Below, piece after piece: positions 15,004 to 20,553 of a DNA stretch of 20,880 bases. The stretch lies in assembly GCA_964649845.1 (NCBI GenBank), contig CAZYSS010000031.1, positions 1 through 20,880 of the forward strand. Reading direction: 5' to 3'. Origin of the DNA: RGIG3102 sp964649845 (GTDB lineage Bacteria > Bacillota > Clostridia > Oscillospirales > Ruminococcaceae). Position 1 is the first letter of the stretch. Each line of letters opens with the position of its first letter. The notes under the pieces are model-generated. The model was not told the DNA's origin, did no database searches, and worked only from the letters and a program-made list of their open reading frames with translations. The position numbers and the translations under genes were made by a program.

Positions 15004-15423
15004 ATGAAAATTGAAAAATCCTGCGGTGCAGTGATTTTCCGCAAAAAAGACTACAAGCCACAGATTTTGCTTATCCGCCATCTGAACGGCGGACATTGGG
15101 CTTTTCCTAAAGGCCACGTAGAAAATGACGAAACAGAAGAACAGACAGCATTGCGCGAGATTCTGGAGGAAACAGGCCTGAATGTTAAATTGGACACCGC
15201 ATATCGCCAGGTTGTTACATACAGTCCTAAAAAAGATGTGATAAAAGATGTGGTTTATTTTGTGGCTATAGCAGATGGCAATTCTGCCGCTGTTGCCCAG
15301 GAAAGTGAAATCAGCCAGGTAAAATGGGTAGATATGAACAGTGCCGTGGAATATGTCAGCTTTGATAATGACAAAAAAGTTCTCCTCGGCGCAATAGAAC
15401 ATTTTCTCAATCATCACAGATAA
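15004..15423 (+). CDS. NUDIX hydrolase, Ap4A-hydrolase-like
   Basis: This is a 139-residue protein from the ATG at 15004. A GTG at 14995 is only 2 nt behind AAAAAGGA (14985-14992), so it is less likely. The NUDIX box is complete: G37, E43, R51-E52, E55-E56, G58, binding Mg2+ for pyrophosphate cleavage. The SCGAVIFR N-terminus and the WAFPKGHVE segment are typical of asymmetrical diadenosine tetraphosphate hydrolases, which clear stress-linked Ap4A. The specific substrate is inferred. It lies 39 bp after the aminotransferase and 12 bp before the UPF0145 gene. Confidence 0.92.
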   Translation: MKIEKSCGAVIFRKKDYKPQILLIRHLNGGHWAFPKGHVENDETEEQTALREILEETGLNVKLDTAYRQVVTYSPKKDVIKDVVYFVAIADGNSAAVAQESEISQVKWVDMNSAVEYVSFDNDKKVLLGAIEHFLNHHR

Positions 15424-15435
15424 AGGGGTAAAACT

Positions 15436-15750
15436 ATGATTATTACTACAACTCCAACCATAGAGGGCAGACCAATCAGAGAGTATAAAGGTATTGTATT
15501 CGGTGAAGTGGTTTCCGGCATAGATTTTGTACGTGATTTTGCCGCAGGCCTTACAAATATTTTTGGCGGCCGTTCTTCCAGTTATGAAGACGAACTGACT
15601 ACAGCCCGCGCCAATGCATTGAATGAAATGCAGCAACGTGCTATACAGATGGGCGCAAATGCTGTGGTAGGCGTTGACGTTGACTACGAAGTGCTTGGAC
15701 AAGGCAATATGATTATGGTTACTGCCAGCGGCACAGCGGTTGTAATCTGA
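15436..15750 (+). CDS. UPF0145 (YbjQ-like) protein
   Basis: This 104-residue protein matches the YbjQ/UPF0145 pattern: an N-terminal TTPTIEGR strand, GIVFGEVV, a Gly/Ser loop with FGGRSSSYE, a helix with ANALNEMQQRA, then MGANAVVGVDVDYE. The family forms pentameric rings; its function is not settled, and a metal-binding role has been suggested. GGGG at 15425-15428 gives 7-nt spacing. It is the last gene of the operon. Confidence 0.92.
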   Translation: MIITTTPTIEGRPIREYKGIVFGEVVSGIDFVRDFAAGLTNIFGGRSSSYEDELTTARANALNEMQQRAIQMGANAVVGVDVDYEVLGQGNMIMVTASGTAVVI

Positions 15751-15760
15751 CAAAAAGTAA

Positions 15761-15794
15761 AAAAGTCCACTATGATGAGTGGACTTTTATTTTG
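15761..15794. terminator. Bidirectional terminator
   Basis: AAAAGTCCACT (15761-15771) pairs perfectly with 15778-15788 around ATGATG, with A-rich DNA before and T-rich DNA after. It separates the plus-strand operon from the converging membrane gene. Confidence 0.9.
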
Positions 15795-15795
15795 T

Positions 15796-16296
15796 TTAAT
15801 AATTGTATTTGTTGCTGTTGCAGTATCCGCAGACTGAATTGTTACTTGTTGTGTCTGTATCGTTGCATTGTTCATTGTGAATGTGGCAGCAATGGTCATT
15901 ATTTGTAGGCATTGTGCCGCACAGCAGCAATCCCCAGGTGATAACCAGAAACTTCCAGAAGAAAACCATCAGGAGCAGTATTGTGGTATACAGTACGCTG
16001 ATTGCTGCAGGTATTGTCAGAGCTAGCACAGATACACACAGGCATACAACTGCAGCAAATATTACTGCCCTGCCATATTCAGCAAACGAATTGTGCAGTT
16101 TGTTGCTGTTATTGCTTCTCTGCAAAAATCTTGCCAGTGTCAGCAGTACCAGCACTATCAAAGAAATTGCGATACCGGTTGCAGCAAACACTGTCACCGG
16201 TGGAAGTATGCCAAAGTAGAACAGTATAGCATATGCAGCTGCAGCAATAAATGCTATTACAGCTGCAAGAGTTATGTACATGGAATTATTTTTCAT
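15796..16296 (-). CDS. Four-helix membrane protein with Cys/His-rich tail
   Basis: This 166-residue protein of no recognised family has membrane segments at about 7-28, 33-57, 76-97 and 100-127. The polar C-terminal tail (about 130-166) holds H135, C136, C137, H138, H140, C144, C156 and C159, and is rich in Asn. Two of these form CxxC (156-159). Two further Cys (C85, C87) lie in helix 3. The even helix number puts both ends on the same side; the few basic residues do not strongly decide which. The tail looks like a metal- or redox-active site. GGAG in the minus strand just before the ATG (about 16304-16307) is a good ribosome site. The iron-type DtxR gene is the next gene upstream on the same strand, but with a terminator between. 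Confidence 0.8.
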   Translation of the reverse strand: MKNNSMYITLAAVIAFIAAAAYAILFYFGILPPVTVFAATGIAISLIVLVLLTLARFLQRSNNSNKLHNSFAEYGRAVIFAAVVCLCVSVLALTIPAAISVLYTTILLLMVFFWKFLVITWGLLLCGTMPTNNDHCCHIHNEQCNDTDTTSNNSVCGYCNSNKYNY

Positions 16297-16315
16297 AATA
16301 ATCTCCTTTCATAAA

Positions 16316-16339
16316 CTTTGAAAATTTTACTTTTCAAAG
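16316..16339. repeat. Perfect inverted repeat in the leader of the Cys/His membrane gene
   Basis: CTTTGAAAA (16316-16324) and TTTTCAAAG (16331-16339) are exact inverse copies separated by 6 nt. It lies 20 bp upstream of the start codon on the minus strand, just before the ribosome site, so it could be an operator or an RNA hairpin. Confidence 0.5.
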
Positions 16340-16389
16340 CTATCATATGAAAAGAAATTTTATATTGATACAATAATATATATCATATA

Positions 16390-16418
16390 AATATAAAAGA
16401 CCGGTCTGACCGGTCTTT
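16390..16418 (-). terminator. Terminator of the DtxR-family gene
   Basis: On the minus strand AAAGACCGGT pairs with ACCGGTCTTT (10-bp arms 16396-16405 and 16409-16418), followed by TTTATATTT. Confidence 0.8.
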
Positions 16419-16421
16419 AAT

Positions 16422-16787
16422 CTACTCTATATTAAACTTTTTTTTAATGGCGTTGAATGTTTCGTCACTGATAACGTGCTCAATCTTACAGGCGTCTTCA
16501 GCAGCTGTTTCTTCATTTACACCCAGTGCCACAAAAACCTTTGTCAGCACATCGTGTCTTTCTTTGATGGACAGTGCATGAGCTTCACCCATATCGGTAA
16601 ATGAGATAAAACCATTATCATCAACTGTGATAAATTCGCCTTTTTTCAGAATACCCAGTGCACGGCTTACACTTGGTTTTGAGTAACCGGTGTAGTTTGC
16701 TATATCAATAGCGCGCACCTGTGGATTCTCTTTTCTCAGCACAAGAATAGCTTCCAGATACATTTCGCCTGATTCCTGAATTTTCAT
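16422..16787 (-). CDS. DtxR-family metal-dependent repressor, iron-type ligands
   Basis: This 121-residue protein runs from the ATG at 16787, which has GGAGG (minus, about 16795-16799). An earlier in-frame ATG at 16844 adds 19 residues unlike the family. The winged helix (about 10-65) includes the recognition helix SKPSVSRALG. Ligands resemble DtxR/IdeR rather than MntR: M9 in EMYL (DtxR Met10), C100, E103 and H104 in ACKIEHVISDE (DtxR Cys102, Glu105, His106), and H78. MntR has Asp at the first position and Glu in place of Cys. So iron sensing is the better guess. It ends after the dimerisation domain, without the SH3-like domain of DtxR. It is divergent from a related gene at 17015. Confidence 0.9.
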   Translation of the reverse strand: MKIQESGEMYLEAILVLRKENPQVRAIDIANYTGYSKPSVSRALGILKKGEFITVDDNGFISFTDMGEAHALSIKERHDVLTKVFVALGVNEETAAEDACKIEHVISDETFNAIKKKFNIE

Positions 16788-16815
16788 AAATATACCTCCG
16801 AAAGTTACTTTACAT

Positions 16816-16844
16816 ATTTTAACATATAAAGAAAAATATTTCAA
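16816..16844 (-). promoter_or_regulatory. Promoter of the DtxR-family gene
   Basis: On the minus strand TTGAAA (16844-16839), 17 bp, TAAAAT (16821-16816). The expected start is near 16809, about 22 nt before the ATG. Confidence 0.6.
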
Positions 16845-16855
16845 TATAGGAAATT

Positions 16856-16871
16856 GTTAGATTACACTAAT
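16856..16871. promoter_or_regulatory. Degenerate palindrome, possible metal-regulator operator
   Basis: The 16-bp element has TTAG (16857-16860) and CTAA (16867-16870) as inverse arms. It matches the better palindrome at 16942 at 10 of 16 positions, including GTTAG and CTAA in register. It sits 12 bp upstream of the -35 box of the minus-strand promoter. Confidence 0.4.
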
Positions 16872-16905
16872 ATTTTTATCGGTTGAAATTTATTTAAAAT
16901 TTATG

Positions 16906-16934
16906 TTGACATCGATGGAAAAAGATGTTATTAT
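16906..16934 (+). promoter_or_regulatory. Strong promoter of the DtxR-like gene at 17015
   Basis: A perfect TTGACA (16906-16911), 17 bp, TATTAT (16929-16934). The predicted start is near 16941, at the edge of the palindrome, so a bound repressor would block it. Confidence 0.75.
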
Positions 16935-16941
16935 ATTTACA

Positions 16942-16957
16942 GTTAGCTACAGCTAAC
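16942..16957. promoter_or_regulatory. Operator-like palindrome at the transcription start
   Basis: GTTAGCT (16942-16948) and AGCTAAC (16951-16957) are perfect inverse arms around AC. TTAG/CTAA arms are typical of operators bound by DtxR-family repressors. It overlaps the predicted start of the promoter at 16906-16934. Confidence 0.6.
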
Positions 16958-17014
16958 CATTGAAAAGCACATTGGTCAGTCAAAAGGAAAGGAGTTTATA
17001 AGCCGGTATAAGTA

Positions 17015-17401
17015 ATGCAGTGTAATGTGGAAAAATTTGATTTAAATCTTTCAGCTACAAATATCAGATATATTCTGGTTATTCATCAGCTGTATAAGTC
17101 ACATCCGTTTGTAAAATGTGCAGACATAGCCAACATCTTATCTGTTTCACGCCCAAGTGTTCATGCCATGATTAAGACACTGCGGGGAATGGAAATCATC
17201 ACAAAACCTCATTACGGCAAAGTAAACTTTACCCGAGCAGGCTTGCAGCTGGCGGAAGAATATTCAAATTATTTTGATGTTCTCCACACTCATTTCAGCA
17301 AACTGTTTACACAGGGCACTGATATAAATGATGCTGTCTGCGCCTTTATGTCACAGCTTTCAGTCCAGCGGCTTTCCGCTGCCTGTGCAGCAGTAGCATA
17401 G
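17015..17401 (+). CDS. DtxR/MarR-like winged-helix regulator with lost metal ligands
   Basis: This 128-residue protein has a winged helix at about 15-80; VKCADIANILSVSRPSVHAMIKTL (33-56) matches the helix-turn-helix of DtxR-family proteins. In the block equal to C-x2-E-H of the neighbour it reads DAVCAFMSQLS: C109 remains but Glu and His are Met and Ser, and the N-terminal Met ligand is not evident. It may therefore have a changed metal site, another ligand, or none. There is an in-frame stop just before the ATG, so no earlier start exists, yet GGAG (16991-16994) is 20 nt away, an unusually long gap. It is driven by the window's best promoter, with a palindrome at the start site. A MarR-family assignment is the alternative. 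Confidence 0.75.
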   Translation: MQCNVEKFDLNLSATNIRYILVIHQLYKSHPFVKCADIANILSVSRPSVHAMIKTLRGMEIITKPHYGKVNFTRAGLQLAEEYSNYFDVLHTHFSKLFTQGTDINDAVCAFMSQLSVQRLSAACAAVA

Positions 17402-17456
17402 ACCGACCAACTCCTCAAATCAAATCAAAATCAATCAAATCAAACCAAAAAATAAA

Positions 17457-17486
17457 GCCGTGCAGTGATGCACGGTTTTATTTTTA
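17457..17486 (+). terminator. Terminator after the winged-helix gene
   Basis: CCGTGCA (17458-17464) pairs with TGCACGG (17469-17475) around GTGA and is followed by TTTTATTTTT. Before it, 17416-17449 is a simple run of ATCAA-like repeats. Confidence 0.85.
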
Positions 17487-17499
17487 CATATAAGTGAAA

Positions 17500-17527
17500 A
17501 AACATAACCCGCTGAAAGCGGGTTGTT
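17500..17527 (-). terminator. Terminator of tRNA-Pro
   Basis: AACCCGC (17506-17512) pairs with GCGGGTT (17518-17524); on the minus strand the hairpin is followed by a TTTTTTC run (plus-strand A run at 17496-17502). Confidence 0.75.
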
Positions 17528-17533
17528 ATCATA

Positions 17534-17610
17534 TGGTCGGGATGACGTGATTCGAACACGCGACCCCTGCGTCCCGAACGCAGTGCTCTACCAAACTGAG
17601 CCACATCCCG
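17534..17610 (-). tRNA. tRNA-Pro (CGG)
   Basis: The 77-nt gene folds as a full cloverleaf. Acceptor CGGGATG pairs with CATCCCG, the discriminator is A, and CCA is encoded (plus 17534-17536). The anticodon stem CTGCG/CGCAG encloses loop TTCGGGA, with anticodon CGG at plus 17574-17576 for codon CCG. The T loop is TTCGAAT. Its 5' 22 nt are repeated at 17734-17755. Confidence 0.95.
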
Positions 17611-17768
17611 ATAGAAATATTAAATTTTGATTTGTTGCAAATATCAAGCAGGGGAAACCGCACTGCGTGCTCTCCGGCTCACCAAGAGCCTCGCTTTGCT
17701 CGGTTGCTCGCCGGACAACTATTGCGATAGCCGTACCAAACTGAGCCACATCCCGATAGAAATATTAA
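17589..17768. repeat. 35-bp direct repeat of the tRNA-Pro 5' end flanking a GC-rich insert
   Basis: Positions 17589-17623 and 17734-17768 are identical over 35 bp: the first 22 nt of tRNA-Pro plus 13 bp of its 5' flank. Between them, 17624-17733 (110 bp) is GC-rich in its middle, unlike its AT-rich neighbourhood. It contains inverse arms TCCGGC/GCCGGA and GCTC/GAGC, suggesting a folded element. It holds no gene. It could be the scar of a small element or of a tandem duplication. Confidence 0.75.
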
Positions 17769-17884
17769 TATTTTAACAAAATAAATTTTACTACTTTAAA
17801 TTCCAATAGTCAATAGACTGTTTTACAATTTGCTTTTTATATCATTTTTTGATTTTTCTTTACAAAAGCTGATAAATGAGTTAT

Positions 17885-17890
17885 TATAAT
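17885..17890 (+). promoter_or_regulatory. -10 box of the gene at 17919
   Basis: TATAAT (17885-17890) stands upstream of AAGGAAG (17907-17913). The nearest -35 candidate, TTTACA (17859-17864), is at 20 bp, longer than ideal. The stretch 17769-17884 is otherwise plain AT-rich DNA. Confidence 0.4.
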
Positions 17891-17918
17891 TTTAATAATC
17901 AATTGTAAGGAAGACATT

Positions 17919-18269
17919 ATGAAACAGGAAAAGAATAAAAATACGAAGAATAAAATCAGTCTTTTTGCACCAGGTTTTATTATTCCTATGCTTTACTCTA
18001 CGGTTACAGCCTGCATTATGGGGCTTGCAGCGTACATTATGAAAAATCCCCGGGTAGCAGACGCAGAGTGGGCTATACTGGCGATGAAAGCGGCAACCAT
18101 ATCTTTGTTGCTCAGTCCTTCAGCGCTTATTGTATGCGCCAGATTAGGTATGAAGCATCGTGAAAAATATCCATTGGCATCTGCTTTTTATTCTGATGTG
18201 CCGCTTTTCTTAAGTGTCATAGTAATTGGATGTCAGCTACTTTATCTTTACAGCCTTACAATAAAATAA
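17919..18269 (+). CDS. Small membrane protein, unknown
   Basis: This 116-residue protein has a very basic N-terminal tail (residues 2-13, many Lys) and three predicted membrane helices (about 17-41, 49-75 and 92-113). No family is recognised. AAGGAAG precedes the ATG at a usual distance. It is 17 bp from the next gene and probably co-transcribed with it. The Lys-rich start should stay in the cytoplasm. Nothing in the sequence indicates transport or catalysis. Confidence 0.75.
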   Translation: MKQEKNKNTKNKISLFAPGFIIPMLYSTVTACIMGLAAYIMKNPRVADAEWAILAMKAATISLLLSPSALIVCARLGMKHREKYPLASAFYSDVPLFLSVIVIGCQLLYLYSLTIK

Positions 18270-18286
18270 CTTAAAGGAGATTTACC

Positions 18287-18658
18287 ATGGGCAAATTTAT
18301 TATCAAAAAAACAAACACAGGCTATAATTTCCATCTGAAAGCTGCAAATGGACAGACAATTGCCACAGGTGAAGTTTATAAAGAACTGGAAACTTGCCAG
18401 AATGGTGTTCAGTCTGTAATCAGAAATGCTGCAGTTGCAAATGTAGAAGACCAGACAGTTGTTAATTTTGAAGAACAGAAACATCCTAAATTTGAACTGT
18501 ACAAAGACAAATCAGAACAGTTCCGTTTCCGTCTCAAAGCTAAAAACGGTGAAGTTATCGCAGTATCAGAAGCTTACACAACAAAAGCAAACTGCAAAAA
18601 CGGCATCAACAGCGTTATTAAAAATGTTGAAGATGCCACAGTTATCGAAGAACTGTAA
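18287..18658 (+). CDS. YegP-like protein with two DUF1508 repeats
   Basis: This 123-residue protein is made of two copies of the DUF1508/YegP unit. Repeat 1 (about 4-50) has the pattern F.LKA.NGQ.IA.GE.Y, then CQNGVQSVIRN. Repeat 2 (about 68-117) has FRLKAKNGEVIAVSEAY, then CKNGINSVIKN. The family is widespread and its function is unknown. Each repeat keeps a Cys before NG. AAAGGAG gives good spacing. Codon use is biased to favoured codons, hinting at good expression. Confidence 0.92.
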   Translation: MGKFIIKKTNTGYNFHLKAANGQTIATGEVYKELETCQNGVQSVIRNAAVANVEDQTVVNFEEQKHPKFELYKDKSEQFRFRLKAKNGEVIAVSEAYTTKANCKNGINSVIKNVEDATVIEEL

Positions 18659-18667
18659 CAGTCTCCC

Positions 18668-18696
18668 AAAGGCACCGTATGGTGCCTTTTAATTTA
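18668..18696 (+). terminator. Terminator after the DUF1508 gene
   Basis: AAAGGCACC (18668-18676) pairs perfectly with GGTGCCTTT (18681-18689) around GTAT, followed by a TTAATTT run. Confidence 0.9.
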
Positions 18697-18725
18697 TTGA
18701 CTAATTATGTGATAAACTGTAAAAT
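18697..18725 (+). promoter_or_regulatory. Promoter of the GtrA-family gene
   Basis: TTGACT (18697-18702), 17 bp, TAAAAT (18720-18725). The -35 box begins right at the end of the preceding terminator. The expected start is near 18732. Confidence 0.6.
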
Positions 18726-18763
18726 AATAATGTTATTCCAGACTTTACGAGGTTTTACATATA

Positions 18764-19189
18764 ATGAAAAAATTATGGACAATTTATAAAAAACACGAAG
18801 AAATCATAAACTATCTGATTGTCGGTGTGTGCACCACAATCTTCAGCCTGATTTTCTATTTTGCCAGCACACGTACATTCCTTGACCCTAATAATCCTTT
18901 TGAACTGCAGATAGCAAATATTATCAAATGGGTTTCAGGTGTTCTTTTTGCATATGTTACAAACAAAATTTTTGTTTTCAAAAGCAAAAGAAAAGACATT
19001 CTCAAAGAATTTACACAGTTCACATCCTCCCGTGTTGCTACACTGTTTCTTGATATGTTTGTAATGTGGGCCATGGTTACCCAAATGGGCATCTGGGACG
19101 TTATTGCTACATTTGTTTCACAGGTTCTGGTTACAGTGGGCAACTACATCCTGTCAAAACTGTTGGTATTCAGAAAAAAGAAAGATTGA
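18764..19189 (+). CDS. GtrA-family membrane protein
   Basis: This 141-residue protein has four membrane helices (about 15-37, 50-71, 88-108 and 112-134) and the GtrA marks YLIVGVCTT in helix 1, the WVSGVLFAYVTNKIFVFKSK block (56-75) and SKLLVFRKK at the end. GtrA-like proteins are thought to move polyprenyl-linked sugars across the membrane for glycosylation of surface polymers. No glycosyltransferase gene is next to it here, so its partner is elsewhere. GAGG (18749-18752) is 11 nt from the ATG. Confidence 0.92.
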   Translation: MKKLWTIYKKHEEIINYLIVGVCTTIFSLIFYFASTRTFLDPNNPFELQIANIIKWVSGVLFAYVTNKIFVFKSKRKDILKEFTQFTSSRVATLFLDMFVMWAMVTQMGIWDVIATFVSQVLVTVGNYILSKLLVFRKKKD

Positions 19190-19195
19190 TATAAC

Positions 19196-19221
19196 AAAGC
19201 ACCCAATCGGGTGCTTTTGAT
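19196..19221 (+). terminator. Terminator after the GtrA-family gene
   Basis: AAAGCACCC (19196-19204) pairs perfectly with GGGTGCTTT (19209-19217) around AATC. Confidence 0.85.
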
Positions 19222-19237
19222 ATATGTGGAAATACAC

Positions 19238-19262
19238 GTAGGGGCGGTTATTAACCGCCCGT
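19238..19262. repeat. GC-rich palindrome, REP-like
   Basis: GGGCGGTT (19242-19249) and AACCGCCC (19253-19260) are perfect inverse arms around ATT, within CGTAGGGGCGG...CCGCCCGTTG. It sits just past the stop of the converging tmcAL gene. It lacks a T run, so it looks more like a dispersed extragenic palindrome than a simple terminator. Only this copy is in the window. Confidence 0.5.
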
Positions 19263-19271
19263 TGATGATAT

Positions 19272-20462
19272 TTATACTTTGATAATCTTCCTTGTAAAAT
19301 CCTGTCTTGGTTCGCCGCTGAATTTACAGAATGTTGCCTGTGCATCACAGGCGCGGCTTTCAGCCATTACAATTTTTCTGCATTCCTCGCTCTTTTCACT
19401 CAATATTTTTGCAGAATGAGAAATCGGCAGCGGACAGTTTCTGCTTGCTGTTTTCAGGTATTTTTCACCCTGTTGGCTCATACCCAGAATACGGATATAT
19501 TGTATATCCTGCGGCATATCATTTTTTACATCAAGAAATGCAGCCAGAACAATCCTGTTCAGCCTTGCCCTTGTATAGCGTTTTGTAGGCAGGTTGTCAT
19601 ACAGCATTTCAAAACTGCTGCTTATGGCAGCGGCTTTCTCAAAACTGTTTGCCAGTTCAGTGTTGCAGTCCGGCAGCTTTTCAAAATCCTGTGCAGTCAG
19701 CTGTCTCAATCTGTATAAAACTGCCTTTTCCCAGCTGCTGTCGGCTGTAAAATAGTTTCCTCTGTCCAGCTGTTGCTGCATTGTCTGTGCGCTTTCAGCA
19801 GGAATGTAATTCATTACCGAATCAAATCGGTACTCATTTATCATTTTTCTTATGCCGCTGGCAGAAGAAATACCGTCTTTTTCGCCTGTGCTGTGATAGT
19901 CTGCGCCTTTTCTTTTCAGTGCAATTATCTCCGGCTGCCAGCCCAGGTTTCTGCAGGCTTTTATATATTCAATTGCCAGAATGTCATTTGATGCACTTAC
20001 CACATTTTTATCCAGACCGAATTTATCAATAATAGCTTTTTCCCTTGCAGATGGGAAAGCTATTTTCTGTTCAAGATAATTTTTCAGGGAATTTTCATAT
20101 TCATCTGTCAGCAGGTAGTCTGCAATATCTGCCAGCAGGGAAGAGTCACCGCATTCGCTGCCAAAGCACACAGCATCTACCCCCATGGCTTTCAGTGTCT
20201 GCATACCGGCCATACCATAGCCTTCTGCACTGCGGCTGGAAAAAGGGTATGGAATTTCACACACCAGGCTGGCACCGTTTTCCAGTGCCATTTTTGCTCT
20301 GTCGTGTTTTGCCAGCAGGGCAGGAGTGCCGCGCTGCACACAGCTGCCGCTCATTGCAATGATTATATTTTCATATCCCTTATCTTTCAGAAAGTCAATC
20401 TGATACCTGTGCCCGGTATGAAATGGGTTATATTCAGCCACAATTCCCACAGATTTAGACAT
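19272..20462 (-). CDS. tmcAL: tRNA(Met) cytidine acetate ligase
   Basis: This 396-residue protein makes N4-acetylcytidine at the wobble base of elongator tRNA-Met, using acetate and ATP (established for B. subtilis TmcAL, formerly YlbM). It starts VGIVAEYNPFHTGH, the nucleotidyltransferase motif with HTGH at 15-18, followed by MSG and QRG (ATP site). Further family marks are CEIPYPFSSRSAEG, CFGSE, and the SSASGIRKMI block. The ATG at 20462 has AAAGGAG in front; an earlier frame from 20549 overlaps the promoter and adds unrelated residues. It lies back to back with ackA, an acetate enzyme, which may or may not be meaningful. Confidence 0.95.
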   Translation of the reverse strand: MSKSVGIVAEYNPFHTGHRYQIDFLKDKGYENIIIAMSGSCVQRGTPALLAKHDRAKMALENGASLVCEIPYPFSSRSAEGYGMAGMQTLKAMGVDAVCFGSECGDSSLLADIADYLLTDEYENSLKNYLEQKIAFPSAREKAIIDKFGLDKNVVSASNDILAIEYIKACRNLGWQPEIIALKRKGADYHSTGEKDGISSASGIRKMINEYRFDSVMNYIPAESAQTMQQQLDRGNYFTADSSWEKAVLYRLRQLTAQDFEKLPDCNTELANSFEKAAAISSSFEMLYDNLPTKRYTRARLNRIVLAAFLDVKNDMPQDIQYIRILGMSQQGEKYLKTASRNCPLPISHSAKILSEKSEECRKIVMAESRACDAQATFCKFSGEPRQDFTRKIIKV

Positions 20463-20479
20463 AAAATTCTCCTTTAATC

Positions 20480-20508
20480 TTGAAAATTTCTCAATGGTAT
20501 TATATAAT
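20480..20508 (+). promoter_or_regulatory. ackA promoter
   Basis: TTGAAA (20480-20485), exactly 17 bp, TATAAT (20503-20508). It is a near-consensus promoter, with the start expected near 20515. Confidence 0.75.
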
Positions 20509-20527
20509 AAAAATGTTGAATAAACAA
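20499..20527 (-). promoter_or_regulatory. tmcAL promoter, overlapping that of ackA
   Basis: On the minus strand TTGTTT (20527-20522), 17 bp, TATAAT (20504-20499). Its -10 box shares bases with the ackA -10 box, so polymerase cannot occupy both at once. Confidence 0.45.
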
Positions 20528-20553
20528 TAAAAATTAATTTGGAGGACACACCA

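Noticed and set aside
14977..15753. Long minus-strand frame of 258 codons
   Set aside because: It is antisense to the clear NUDIX and UPF0145 genes, has no family features and no ribosome site.
17416..17449. ATCAA-like repeats, checked as a CRISPR or iteron array
   Set aside because: Units are about 5 bp, irregular and without spacers; it is a simple AT-rich low-complexity stretch before a terminator.
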